A stretch of DNA of 64,000 bases. Origin: Rhodanobacteraceae bacterium (GTDB lineage Bacteria > Pseudomonadota > Gammaproteobacteria > Xanthomonadales > SZUA-5). The DNA lies in contig JADKFD010000001.1 in assembly GCA_016717705.1 (NCBI GenBank), positions 62,001 to 126,000 on the forward strand, in the 5' to 3' direction. The position numbers were made by a program, and so were the translations under genes. Shown here piece by piece: positions 9,475 to 17,709 of the stretch. The notes under the pieces are model-generated. The model did not search any database. It was given only the letters and a program-made list of their open reading frames with translations, and was not told where the DNA came from. The first letter of the stretch is position 1, and each line of letters begins with the position of its first letter.

Positions 9475-9992
9475 GCCGCCACGTCCACGATGAGGCCAGG
9501 GTGCTGCTGCGCCATCCCTGGGGCTGGATCGCCAGCGGTTTCGGCAGCGGGCTGTCGCCATTTGCCTCCGGTACCACTGGTTCGGCCGCCGCCGTGCTGC
9601 TGTACTGGCTGGGTGGCGCGGTCGCCTGGCCACTGTGGCTGAGTCTGATGGTGATTGCGCTGGTGTTTGCCATTGGCGTGCCAGCCAGCACCTTTGCCTG
9701 CAATGCGCTCAAGACCGACGACGCCTCGGCGATCGTCATCGACGAGTGGGTCGGCCAATGGCTGACGCTGACGGTCGGCGCGATCTATTGGCCATTCGCC
9801 CTGCATCCGTGGTCCTGGCTGGGATTCCTGGCCTGCGGTTTCCTGCTGTTCCGCATCGCCGACATCTTCAAACCCTGGCCGGCCTCACGCCTCGACCGCG
9901 ATCTCGGCGGTGGCCTCGGCGCGATGGCCGACGATGCCGTCGCCGCGGTCTATTCGGCGCTGGCCCTCGCTGCGATCGGCTATCTGCTGTAG
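9471..9992 (+). CDS. pgpA: Phosphatidylglycerophosphatase A
   Basis: The 173-residue membrane protein has the PgpA features: an N-terminal SGFGSGLSPFASGTTGS loop, an acidic IVIDEWVGQWL motif, and a C-terminal DIFKPWPASRLDR. It removes the phosphate from phosphatidylglycerol phosphate to make phosphatidylglycerol in the inner membrane. The ATG overlaps the thiL stop. The TAG stop codon at 9990-9992 is part of a REP-D palindrome (TGTAGGAGCG), so the repeat has settled exactly on the gene end. Confidence 0.93.
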   Translation: MSRHVHDEARVLLRHPWGWIASGFGSGLSPFASGTTGSAAAVLLYWLGGAVAWPLWLSLMVIALVFAIGVPASTFACNALKTDDASAIVIDEWVGQWLTLTVGAIYWPFALHPWSWLGFLACGFLLFRIADIFKPWPASRLDRDLGGGLGAMADDAVAAVYSALALAAIGYLL

Positions 9993-10013
9993 GAGCGACG
10001 TGCACGTCGCGAC
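9988..10013. repeat. REP-D palindrome over the pgpA stop
   Basis: TGTAGGAGCGACGTGCACGT followed by CGCGACA forms a palindrome around GACGTGCACGTC. Matching copies lie at 15179-15206 and 53233-53259, with a degenerate one at 39220-39242. It carries the pgpA stop codon. Confidence 0.8.
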
Positions 10014-10125
10014 AACGGCCTGCACCCGGGCGACTGCACGCACCCACTGGCTGCGCCGCGCCACATGAACTACCCTTAATCCACCGCCGCAGCGCCCCAC
10101 AGGGCCGCCTTGCTATGGTCCGTGC

Positions 10126-10881
10126 ATGATTGGCGCATCTACGGACATCCTGGGCGTCTGGCGGCTGGCACGCACAGTGCTGAGCGTGCTGTGTCTGTGT
10201 GCCGGCTCCTCCGCCGCGGCCGCGCGCGCCGAGCCGCAGACCGACGCTGCCTATGCGCGCTTCGCTGCCATCGCCGGCGAACCGCAGGATTCGGTGCGCT
10301 TTTACCGTATCTACCACTGGCAACCGCTCGGCGAGCGCTCGCTGGTGCTCTGGCTCGGACGCGAAGAGCCCTATCTGATCGACATGCGCGAGCGCTGTCG
10401 CGACCTCGGTCAGGAACTGTTCCTGCGCATCGCCGACTACCAGCGGCCCGGACGCAACGTGCTGCGCGCGCGCTGGTCATCGATCTTCACCCGCGACGGC
10501 CAGGATTGCCGGATCGGCAGCATCCGCGCGCTCGACTTCAGCCGCATCGACGAGGTCGATCCGCGCTTGATCGGCGCGCCGGCGGCGGCCGATCAGCGCC
10601 TGTGGGCGGCGCTGGTCTCGGTGCATATGGAACCTCCCGAGTATCCGAAGAATGCCGCCGGCCGCAACAAGCACGGCGTGGTGCTGGTGGCCGCCGAGGT
10701 GACGCCCGACGGCCACGTGCGCAAGACCGAGATCACCGACAGCAGCGGACATGTCGATCTCGACCACGAGGCGCTGCGGGCGGTCGACCACTGGCGCTTT
10801 GAGCCCTATCGCACCGAGGAGCCGGGTCGCCTGGTCTGGGTCCAGGTTCCGGTCGTGTTCGCCCCTGATTCCGGTCGTTGA
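10126..10881 (+). CDS. Secreted protein with DUF6491-like N-half and TonB-like C-half
   Basis: The 251-residue product has an N-terminal hydrophobic segment (about residues 12-33, ending AAAARA) that looks like a signal peptide. Residues 45-150 carry a pattern (FYRIYHWQPLGERSLVLW, then YLIDMRERCRDL, then a CRI pair) that resembles the DUF6491 family of Xanthomonadales. Residues 165-250 match a TonB C-terminal/energy-transducer fold: PPEYPKNAAG, GVVLVAAEVTPDG, DLDHEALRAVDHWRFEP. TonB C-termini normally contact TonB-dependent receptors, but this protein has no proline-rich stalk. It lies 12 bases before the response regulator gene, so it may be co-expressed with the two-component pair. The DUF6491 name is from memory. 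Confidence 0.6.
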   Translation: MIGASTDILGVWRLARTVLSVLCLCAGSSAAAARAEPQTDAAYARFAAIAGEPQDSVRFYRIYHWQPLGERSLVLWLGREEPYLIDMRERCRDLGQELFLRIADYQRPGRNVLRARWSSIFTRDGQDCRIGSIRALDFSRIDEVDPRLIGAPAAADQRLWAALVSVHMEPPEYPKNAAGRNKHGVVLVAAEVTPDGHVRKTEITDSSGHVDLDHEALRAVDHWRFEPYRTEEPGRLVWVQVPVVFAPDSGR

Positions 10882-10893
10882 GGAGCCCTGCGC

Positions 10894-11583
10894 ATGCGCG
10901 TCCTGGTCGTCGAGGATGACCGTCACACCCGCGAGTTCATCGAGCGCGCGCTGCGCGAGTCCGGCTACACCGTCGACGCGGTCGGCAACGGCCGCGACGG
11001 GCTGTTCATGGCGACCACCGAGCCATTCGACCTGATCGTGCTCGATCGCATGTTGCCCACGGTGGATGGCTTGACCATCCTGCGCACCTTGCGCGCCAGC
11101 AAGATCAGCACGCCGGTGCTGGTGCTGAGCGCGCTGGGCGAAGTCGACGACCGCGTCGACGGGCTGCGCGCCGGCGGTGACGACTATCTGGTCAAGCCGT
11201 TTGCGCTGGTCGAACTACTGGCGCGCGTCGAGGCGCTGCTGCGGCGTCCGCGCGGCGGCGAACAGAGCGCGGAAACCACCCAACTGCGGGTTGCCGACCT
11301 GGAACTCGATCGGCTCAAGCGCACGGTGCGCCGCGGCGAACGGCGCATCGACCTGCAGCCCAAGGAGTTCCACCTGCTGGAATACCTGATGCGCCACTGC
11401 GATCAGGTGGTGACGCGCACCATGCTGCTGGAGGCGGTCTGGGACTACCACTTCGACCCCAAGACCAACGTCATCGACGTGCACATCTCCAATCTGCGCC
11501 AGAAGGTCGACAAGGACGCGCACAACACCCTGATCCACACCGTGCGCGGAGTCGGCTACCGGCTCGGGCTGGAGACCGATTGA
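10894..11583 (+). CDS. OmpR/PhoB-family response regulator
   Basis: The 229-residue protein has a receiver domain (residues 1-118) with the acidic pair EDD at 7-9, phospho-acceptor D51 in LIVLDRMLP, and the switch lysine in LVKPF. A winged-helix DNA-binding domain follows (about 130-226), with LTPKEF-like LQPKEFHLLEYL and the final NVIDVHISNLRQKVD and IHTVRGVGYRL. It is followed directly by its histidine kinase (TGAATG). The closest general type is a metal or envelope stress regulator, but the signal is not visible. Confidence 0.92.
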   Translation: MRVLVVEDDRHTREFIERALRESGYTVDAVGNGRDGLFMATTEPFDLIVLDRMLPTVDGLTILRTLRASKISTPVLVLSALGEVDDRVDGLRAGGDDYLVKPFALVELLARVEALLRRPRGGEQSAETTQLRVADLELDRLKRTVRRGERRIDLQPKEFHLLEYLMRHCDQVVTRTMLLEAVWDYHFDPKTNVIDVHISNLRQKVDKDAHNTLIHTVRGVGYRLGLETD

Positions 11584-12915
11584 ATGGCGCGGCCGCAGTA
11601 CCGCCGCAGCGCCTTCTTCCGCTTCGCCGTGGCGCTGCCGCTGCTGCTCGGCGCGCTGTCCGGGCTGCTGCTGTGGCCAATCTACCGCGAGGCCGTGGAC
11701 CACATCCGCGCGCAGGTGCACGCGGCCATCGAACGCGACAGCTGGGATCTGGAGGTCGAGTTTCACGAGAATGGCATCGACGGACTGATCGCCGCCATCG
11801 ACCAGCGTCAGGCGCGCCAACTGGATGCCAGCACCTTGTACCTGTTGATCGACAGCAAGGGCGACATCCTCGCCGGTTCACTGGCGCACTGGCCAGCGAG
11901 CGTGCCGCGCGAGGACCGCGCCTGGGCCGAGTTCCCGACCGAACGCGGCGAACAGGCCGAGGGCCAGGTGTTCGGCCTGTTCGGTCAACGCTGGCTGCTG
12001 GTCGGTCGACGTTCGCCGCTGGCCAGCTTTGACCGCTCGCTGGCGCTGCAATTGTGCTGGACCGTGGCGGCGATGTTCGCGCTGTCGGCGTTGGCCGCGG
12101 CGTGGTTCAGCGCGCGCTTGCGGCGACGGCTGCGCGGACTGGCGCAGGACGCCGAGCGTATCCGCGCTGGCGATCTTGCCCGGCGCCTGTGGCTATCGCC
12201 GCGACGCGACGAGATCGACGATCTGGCCGAGCGTTTCAACCGCACCTTTGCCGATCTGGAGCGACTGGTCGATGGCACGCGGCAGGTCAGCAGCCACCTC
12301 GCGCATGATCTGCGCCGACCGCTGCAAGCAGCGCGCCAGCACCTCGAGGAACTCGCCCACCGCAGCAACCTCGATGGCCCGGCGCGCGCTGCCATCGAGT
12401 CCAGTCTGGCCGAGGTCGATCAACTGCTCGGCACCTTCGCCGCCTTGCTGCGACTGGCGCGGCTGCAGGCCGGCGGTTTCGAGCGCAGCTCCGAATGGAT
12501 CGATCTGGAGCGCGTGGTCGCCGATGCGGTCGAGTTGTACACGCCGCTGGCCAACGCGGCCGGCCATCAGTTGCGCGCAAAGCTGGCGCCTTGTCGCGTC
12601 CAGGGCGACCGCCATCTGTGGTTCCAGTTGCTGCAGAACCTGATCGAAAACGCCATCAATCACGGCCACAGCGATATCGACGTTGAACTTCAGGCCACCG
12701 GCGAACTCAGCGTGCGCGACCATGGCCCCGGCGTGGCGACCGAATCCCTGCCCCACCTCGGCGAACGCTTCTACCGCGCCGACCCCGCGCGCAGCACGCC
12801 CGGCATCGGCATCGGCCTGGCGCTGGCACGCGCAATCGCCGAACACCACGGGGCCACGCTCACCTTCGAAAACGCCGAGCCCGGGCTCCGCGCACGCGTT
12901 CGTCCCCGCAAGTAG
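11584..12915 (+). CDS. Sensor histidine kinase
   Basis: The 443-residue kinase has a membrane helix at about 12-33, a periplasmic part (34-152), a second helix at about 155-176, a HAMP domain (177-228), and a HisKA domain with the phospho-histidine H241 in SSHLAHDLRRPL. The ATPase domain shows the N box (NLIENAINH), a DHGPG G1 box and GIGIGLALARAIAEHHG. It is the partner of the regulator just upstream. The TAG stop at 12913 lies in a REP-E palindrome. Confidence 0.92.
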   Translation: MARPQYRRSAFFRFAVALPLLLGALSGLLLWPIYREAVDHIRAQVHAAIERDSWDLEVEFHENGIDGLIAAIDQRQARQLDASTLYLLIDSKGDILAGSLAHWPASVPREDRAWAEFPTERGEQAEGQVFGLFGQRWLLVGRRSPLASFDRSLALQLCWTVAAMFALSALAAAWFSARLRRRLRGLAQDAERIRAGDLARRLWLSPRRDEIDDLAERFNRTFADLERLVDGTRQVSSHLAHDLRRPLQAARQHLEELAHRSNLDGPARAAIESSLAEVDQLLGTFAALLRLARLQAGGFERSSEWIDLERVVADAVELYTPLANAAGHQLRAKLAPCRVQGDRHLWFQLLQNLIENAINHGHSDIDVELQATGELSVRDHGPGVATESLPHLGERFYRADPARSTPGIGIGLALARAIAEHHGATLTFENAEPGLRARVRPRK

Positions 12916-12960
12916 CCCGGTGTACGCGCGTGAGCGCGTTCACCGGGTGCTTGCCGCAAG
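12912..12960. repeat. REP-E palindrome over the kinase stop
   Basis: TAGCCCGGTGTACGCGCGTG and the inverse GCGCGTTCACCGGGTGCTTG form a hairpin. Relatives lie at 15068-15107, 51831-51879 and 63986-64000. The copy supplies the stop codon of the histidine kinase. Confidence 0.75.
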
Positions 12961-12962
12961 TC

Positions 12963-13967
12963 TCATGGCCTGCCGTCTGACGGCGGCTGTGGCGGCGGCG
13001 CCGGCTCAAACATTCCCGCAATCCGCCCGCTGCGGATGCGCGCGACGATCTCGCGGCGGCGCTGGTCGGTGAGGCGGTACTGCCACGGCGGGCTGCGGTC
13101 GCGCACCAGGGCCTCCAGGCTGGGGTAGCCGCAGCCGTTGCCGATCTGCTGGCAGGCTTGGTCCAGCGCGCGGCTGGCGGGGCCACAGTCCATGCCGAGG
13201 TCGCAAGCCACCATCGGCCACAGGCTGCTGCCGTCGACGAACATGTCGATGGATTGCGTTCCGGCGTCGTTCTGCAAAAGGAAGTCGAGCCGCCCGAGCC
13301 GCGCAATGGCCTCCATATCTCCGGACAAGACGACGTCGTACATCGTGGCGCGTGCCTCGGCGGCCAGTTCGGCAGTGTCGCGGCCGCGCCTGGCCGGCTC
13401 CATGCGTGCATACAGATCGCCGGCTGTCCTTGCCGCCGCCAGTACGGCCTGTGATTCCTGGCTACGCCGAATGAGCTGCGCCTTGTCGGTGATCTCGCCC
13501 GGGCAATCGGCAGTCAGCCGCGTGAGCGCGGCCGCCACGGCGCGACGCTCCTGCTCGACCAGATCAGGCGGCAGCCAACGCCATTCCTGCTCGCGTCGTT
13601 GCACGAACGTGGGCGTCGAGTAGAGCCGTGCCATCTGGCAGTCCTGTTCGCGCCAGCGCTGACGCATCGCCACACGTGCCTGTGCGGCGTTGAATTTCAG
13701 CAGCGGCATGGCCGCAGCAGCAACTGTCGGCGCGAACGGCTCGATCGCCTCCGCAGTGGGCGAAGATGCCAATGCCGCAGGATCTGCGTCATTGCCGCTG
13801 GTGTGGGCAGTCCGACCGTCCGAGCCCGCTGCCGAACTGTCCGACGCTGCAGGGGCTACCGATGGGGTCGACAGCCGAGCAAGCGAGTTCGCCAGATCAT
13901 CGCTTCCGACAGCCAGCAAGAGCAGGACTGCAGCCAACAGGAGCAACAGCCAGACCCGTGATTTCAT
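12963..13967 (-). CDS. Membrane-anchored protein of unknown function (paralogue of the next gene)
   Basis: The 334-residue product starts at 13967 (MKSRVWLLLLLAAVLLLLAV) with one N-terminal membrane helix or uncleaved signal, followed by a low-complexity serine/alanine linker to about residue 85. The folded part is rich in arginine and alpha-helix and ends in a proline-rich tail (PAPPPQPPS). A cysteine motif MVACDLGMDC near residue 265 mirrors MAACSLLDGC in the neighbouring gene, and both proteins have further cysteines spaced about 10-20 residues on. I recognise no named domain. The start codon overlaps the stop of the upstream gene by four bases (ATGA), so the two are co-translated. Confidence 0.7.
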   Translation of the reverse strand: MKSRVWLLLLLAAVLLLLAVGSDDLANSLARLSTPSVAPAASDSSAAGSDGRTAHTSGNDADPAALASSPTAEAIEPFAPTVAAAAMPLLKFNAAQARVAMRQRWREQDCQMARLYSTPTFVQRREQEWRWLPPDLVEQERRAVAAALTRLTADCPGEITDKAQLIRRSQESQAVLAAARTAGDLYARMEPARRGRDTAELAAEARATMYDVVLSGDMEAIARLGRLDFLLQNDAGTQSIDMFVDGSSLWPMVACDLGMDCGPASRALDQACQQIGNGCGYPSLEALVRDRSPPWQYRLTDQRRREIVARIRSGRIAGMFEPAPPPQPPSDGRP

Positions 13968-14983
13968 CCGCCACTCCCGCCCAGCAATTGCTCGTACTGA
14001 CGCGCGCGCCACAAACGCAGGATCTCGGCGCTCTGGGCCTCGACGATCAGACGCCGGCGCGGGCTGAGTTCGCTCAACTCGAGGAAGGAGTTGCTGAGGC
14101 CGATCAGGAACTGGTCCTGGTCCATGGTCAGCGCATAGGCGCGCGGGTCACGCAAACAGCCATCCAGCAGGGAGCATGCCGCCATCAGATAGCTGTCCGT
14201 GCCATAGCCACTGAGTCGCGCCAGTTGCGGCGCGTAGCCCAACAAGTCCAGCGCATCGCCTTGCTGCAACAGCGTGACACCTGCGTCCCGGGCCCGCTGC
14301 GTGGCTTGCACCACGGCCGGTGAATCCGCCGGTCCGCGCGGCAGCGGTTGCATCAGCATCGCGCCAGGATGGCCGAGAACCGCTGCGCGAGTGCGCGAGC
14401 TTGAGATCTGAGCACGCCAGGCCTCGCGGCTGCGCGCCGGGAACGTGGAGCAGCGACCGGTCCAGCGATGCAGCGAAGTCTGAAGGAGGGCGATCTCCTG
14501 ATCGCTGTAGCCCATGACCCGCATGCTGTCGAACTGCTGCGTCAGCGCTGCGCCCATCGTGGCGATCTCCGCCATCGTTGCGCAGCCTTCCAGCAGATCG
14601 GCCAGCATCCAGGCCGCATCCGCATCGCCGGCGTCGGCACGCGCGCGCAGTTCATCGGCGAACCCGTTCAGATCGGTTTCGCTCGTCAGGCGTTCCAGAT
14701 CGGCAGCGCGCTGGGACGCCGACGCGCGGTGAGGCTTGAGCGATGGCAGCGGTTTTGGCGCGGAATTCTCGGTCGCTCCGTCGACGACGGGTTCGGCGGC
14801 TCTGGCTGGCTCACTGCGCGGGGAGGTCGGTCCCACTGGGCCGGTCACAGCCGATTGCGCAGACTGTGGCGCCGGGTCAAGTCGCTGACGCGGCCAGGCG
14901 AGCATCAGAGCAATACTCAATACGACCAGCAAAAGGAACTGCAGACGCCGGCGCACAGGCGCAGAAAGTCGGGGCAGCGGCAT
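13964..14983 (-). CDS. Membrane-anchored protein of unknown function (first gene of the pair)
   Basis: The 339-residue product starts at 14983 (MPLPRLSAPVRRRLQ) and has one membrane helix at about residues 14-32. A variable linker leads to a helical domain from about residue 100 that contains ADAAWMLADLLEGC, similar in feel to Sel1/TPR helices, and the cysteine motif LMAACSLLDGCLRDP near the end. It resembles the downstream gene in build and motif order, which suggests duplication. The window gives no functional clue beyond likely periplasmic location. Confidence 0.7.
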   Translation of the reverse strand: MPLPRLSAPVRRRLQFLLLVVLSIALMLAWPRQRLDPAPQSAQSAVTGPVGPTSPRSEPARAAEPVVDGATENSAPKPLPSLKPHRASASQRAADLERLTSETDLNGFADELRARADAGDADAAWMLADLLEGCATMAEIATMGAALTQQFDSMRVMGYSDQEIALLQTSLHRWTGRCSTFPARSREAWRAQISSSRTRAAVLGHPGAMLMQPLPRGPADSPAVVQATQRARDAGVTLLQQGDALDLLGYAPQLARLSGYGTDSYLMAACSLLDGCLRDPRAYALTMDQDQFLIGLSNSFLELSELSPRRRLIVEAQSAEILRLWRARQYEQLLGGSGG

Positions 14984-15067
14984 CAAGATCAGGATCGTGA
15001 CAAAAGGCGACGGAGTATCGGGGAAGGCCGGGCAGCGCGTCGATACCCGCTGGACCTGCATTTGGCA

Positions 15068-15107
15068 GTAGCCCGGTATCCGCGCAAACGCGCGTTCACC
15101 GGGTACT
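15068..15107. repeat. REP-E palindrome
   Basis: TAGCCCGGTATCCGCGC pairs with GCGCGTTCACCGGGTA. It is the same family as at 12912 and 51831. Confidence 0.7.
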
Positions 15108-15178
15108 CGCGGTCCCCTGAGCGCGTGAAAGCCGCGCTACAACGGCACCCCGCTCCGTTCGTGACTGCCCAGAGGGGC

Positions 15179-15206
15179 GGTCGCGACGTGCACGTCGCTC
15201 CTACAG
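15179..15206. repeat. REP-D palindrome
   Basis: GTCGCGACGTGCACGTCGCT followed by CCTACA is the reverse-orientation copy of the REP-D element at 9988-10013. Confidence 0.75.
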
Positions 15207-15242
15207 GGTGCGGATGCGCGCGATCTTCGGGCGGCGCAAACA

Positions 15243-15268
15243 ACAACGCCCGCGAAGGCGGGCGTTGT
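15243..15268 (-). terminator. Probable terminator of the atp operon
   Basis: A perfect 11-bp stem (ACAACGCCCGC with GCGGGCGTTGT) and a four-base loop lie 38 bases past the atpC stop. On the minus strand it is followed by TGTTTG, a weak T tract. The position and stem strength fit an intrinsic terminator. Confidence 0.6.
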
Positions 15269-15272
15269 CGCA

Positions 15273-15304
15273 ACAGCAGCGGAGCAAGCTCCGCTCTACA
15301 AAAG
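15273..15304. repeat. REP-C palindrome
   Basis: This 32-base copy is identical to the one inside purL at 2608-2639. Confidence 0.9.
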
Positions 15305-15305
15305 C

Positions 15306-15728
15306 TCAGTGCTTGAGGGTCTTGCGCAGGCGCTCGAGGGCCTGCAACTGGGCCATCGACTGGGCGAGTTCGACCTGCGCTTTGGCCACTTCGACCGCAT
15401 CGGTTCTGTTGGCGATGGCGGCTTCGGCGTTCTGCTTGGCCTGCAGGGCGACCGCTTCGTCGAGATCAGCTGCGCGCACGGCGGAGTCGGCCAGGATGGT
15501 CACGACGGTGGGCTGCACTTCCAGGATGCCGCCGGAGACGTAGAGGAACAATTCGTCGTCATCGGGCTTGATGATGCGCACCTGGCCGGGCTTGATGCGG
15601 GTGATCAGCGGCGCGTGACGCGGCGCGATGCCGAGATCGCCCATCTCGCCGCTGACCACCACGAGCTTGGCCTCGCCTTTGAAAATCTCGGCCTCGGCGC
15701 TGACGACTTCTACGCGGATGGTGCTCAT
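15306..15728 (-). CDS. atpC: ATP synthase epsilon subunit
   Basis: The 140-residue protein has the N-terminal beta-sandwich (IRVEVVSAEAEIFKGEA, then MGDLGIAPRHAPLITRIKPG) and a C-terminal helical hairpin (EAAIANRTDAVEVAKAQVEL). The epsilon subunit joins the central stalk of F1 and can lock the enzyme against ATP hydrolysis. It is the last gene of the operon, separated from atpD by an unusually long 275-base gap that carries a heptamer-bounded element. Confidence 0.95.
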   Translation of the reverse strand: MSTIRVEVVSAEAEIFKGEAKLVVVSGEMGDLGIAPRHAPLITRIKPGQVRIIKPDDDELFLYVSGGILEVQPTVVTILADSAVRAADLDEAVALQAKQNAEAAIANRTDAVEVAKAQVELAQSMAQLQALERLRKTLKH

Positions 15729-15792
15729 GGGCTACGGACTACCTTGGTTGCTTGTTGGATGTTGCTTTGGGCTCCGTTGAGCCCTCGTGGCC

Positions 15793-16001
15793 GAGTGAGT
15801 AGTGAGTAGTGAGTAGTGAGTAAAAACCGGCGAAGACCGCCTCTTGCCCACATCGCGCTACCCATCAACTACCTGGCCATCCTTGTCACTGGGCAGCGTC
15901 AACTGAGAATTGTTGACGCCAGCCGATCTCTAACCACTGGAGCCGACGACGACCTGCCGGCTCCTACTCACCTCACTACTCACTACTCACTACTCACTGC
16001 C
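15793..16001. repeat. Heptamer-bounded inverted element 1 (between atpD and atpC)
   Basis: Four to five copies of GTAGTGA (15793-15828) followed by TAAAAACCGGCG face about four inverted copies (TCACTAC) at 15970-16001 preceded by CCGGCTCCTACTCA. The two ends are near-perfect inverted repeats of at least 25 bases. The interior is unique and holds a smaller hairpin, GCGTCAAC with GTTGACGC, at 15896-15919. The distal end touches the atpD stop. Confidence 0.85.
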
Positions 16002-16003
16002 GC

Positions 16004-17413
16004 TCAAGCCGCCACACCCATTTCCTTCGCCTTGGCGAACACCTCGTCGATGCCGCCGACCATGTAGAAGGCCTGCTCCGGCAGATGATCGGCGCCGCCG
16101 TCGAGGATGGTCTTGAAGCCGCGGATGGTTTCCTTCAGCGACACGTACTTGCCCGGGCTGCCGGTGAACACTTCGGCGACGTGGAAGGGCTGGCTGAAGA
16201 ACTTTTCGACCTTGCGCGCGCGGGACACGGTCGCCTTGTCTTCTTCCGACAGTTCGTCCATGCCGAGGATGGCGATGATGTCCTTCAGTTCCTTGTAGCG
16301 CTGCAGCGTCGACTGCACGCGGCGCGCGGTGTCGTAGTGCTCGTTGCCGATCACGTTCGGGTCCAGCTGACGGCTGGTCGAGTCGAGCGGATCCACCGCC
16401 GGGTAGATACCCAGCGAGGCGATGTTGCGGCTCAGCACCACGGTCGCGTCCAAGTGGGCGAAGGTGGTGGCCGGCGACGGGTCGGTCAAGTCGTCGGCCG
16501 GCACGTAGACGGCCTGGATCGAGGTGATCGAACCGGTCTTGGTCGAGGTGATGCGCTCCTGCAGCACGCCCATTTCCTCGGCCAGCGTCGGCTGGTAACC
16601 CACCGCGGACGGCATGCGGCCGAGCAGCGCGGACACTTCGGTACCGGCCAGCGTGTAGCGATAGATGTTGTCGATGAACAGCAGCACGTCGCGACCCTTG
16701 CCGGTGGCCGGGTCCTTTTCGTCGCGGAAGTACTCGGCCATGGTCAGGCCGGTCAGCGCGACGCGCAGGCGGTTGCCCGGCGGCTCGTTCATCTGGCCGT
16801 AGACCATCGCGACCTTGTCGAGCACGTTGGAGTCTTTCATCTCGTGGTAGAAGTCGTTGCCCTCGCGGGTACGCTCACCGACGCCAGCGAACACCGACAG
16901 ACCCGAGTGGGCCTTGGCGATGTTGTTGATCAGTTCCATCATGTTGACGGTCTTGCCGACACCGGCGCCGCCGAACAGGCCGATCTTGCCGCCCTTGGCG
17001 AACGGGCACATCAGGTCGATGACCTTGATGCCGGTTTCCAGCAGATCGTTGCCACCCGCCTGCTCGGCATAGGTCGGCGCCGAACGATGGATGACCCAGC
17101 GGTCGTCCTCGCCGATCGGGCCGGCTTCGTCGATCGGGCGACCGAGCACGTCCATGATGCGGCCCAAGGTCTTCAGACCCACCGGAACCGAGATCGCCTT
17201 GCCGGTGTTCTGCGCGATCAGGTTGCGCTTCAGGCCGTCGGTGGAACCGAGCGCGATGGTGCGCACGACGCCGTCGCCCAGCTGCTGCTGCACTTCCAGC
17301 GTGATCTCGGTGCCGGCGATGGTCAGCGCGTCGTACACCTTGGGCACGGACTCGCGCGGGAATTCGACGTCGACGACCGCGCCGATGATCTGTACGACTT
17401 TGCCTTGGTTCAT
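16004..17413 (-). CDS. atpD: ATP synthase beta subunit
   Basis: The 469-residue catalytic subunit has the Walker A motif GGAGVGKT, the catalytic glutamate region GVGERTREGNDF, Walker B VLLFIDNIYRYT, and SALLGRMPSAVGYQP. The start at 17413 (MNQGKVVQIIGAVVDVEFP) has a GGAG site and matches the family; the longer open frame upstream only translates repeat sequence. It makes up the alternating catalytic sites of F1. One family-unusual residue pattern is IDNIYRYT where IDNIFRFT is most common, a conservative change. Confidence 0.97.
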   Translation of the reverse strand: MNQGKVVQIIGAVVDVEFPRESVPKVYDALTIAGTEITLEVQQQLGDGVVRTIALGSTDGLKRNLIAQNTGKAISVPVGLKTLGRIMDVLGRPIDEAGPIGEDDRWVIHRSAPTYAEQAGGNDLLETGIKVIDLMCPFAKGGKIGLFGGAGVGKTVNMMELINNIAKAHSGLSVFAGVGERTREGNDFYHEMKDSNVLDKVAMVYGQMNEPPGNRLRVALTGLTMAEYFRDEKDPATGKGRDVLLFIDNIYRYTLAGTEVSALLGRMPSAVGYQPTLAEEMGVLQERITSTKTGSITSIQAVYVPADDLTDPSPATTFAHLDATVVLSRNIASLGIYPAVDPLDSTSRQLDPNVIGNEHYDTARRVQSTLQRYKELKDIIAILGMDELSEEDKATVSRARKVEKFFSQPFHVAEVFTGSPGKYVSLKETIRGFKTILDGGADHLPEQAFYMVGGIDEVFAKAKEMGVAA

Positions 17414-17480
17414 TTGCTTGCTCCGAACTTCGTTTGTGCTTTGGTGGGCGCGTTTGGGGCGCGTCCGGCCTTTGGTTCTG

Positions 17481-17707
17481 GTGAGTAGTGAATAGTGAGT
17501 AGTGAGTAAAAACCGGCGCGGATGCAGCCTGTCGTCCGCCAAAGTGAGGGTTAATAGTGAGTGTGGTAAAACCGGCACGTTGCGCTGTTCTGTTCGCCAG
17601 AGCTCTCACAACATGCCTCGGACTGCCGGTAACACCGGTTCTTACTCACTACTCGCTATTCACTATTCACTCTTAACTAGTCACTACTCACTACTAACTA
17701 TTCACTG
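17481..17707. repeat. Heptamer-bounded inverted element 2 (between atpG and atpD)
   Basis: GTGAGTAGTGAATAGTGAGT and a further unit (17481-17509), then TAAAAACCGGCG, face inverted heptamers (17642-17707) preceded by ACACCGGTTCTTACTCAC. A second internal half-end (TTAATAGTGAGTGTGGTAAA) lies at 17552-17574. The element fills the whole gap and stops three bases before the atpG stop codon. Confidence 0.85.
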
Positions 17708-17709
17708 CT

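Larger units (their letters stand above)
14984..15305. other. Gap filled by REP elements and the atp operon terminator
   Basis: No gene is seen. In order the gap holds a REP-E copy (15068-15107), a REP-D copy (15179-15206), a strong hairpin (15243-15268) and a REP-C copy (15273-15304). Confidence 0.8.

Noticed and set aside
15793..17707. CRISPR-like arrays at the heptamer runs
   Set aside because: Units are only seven bases with no spacers of constant size, and no cas genes are present in the window.
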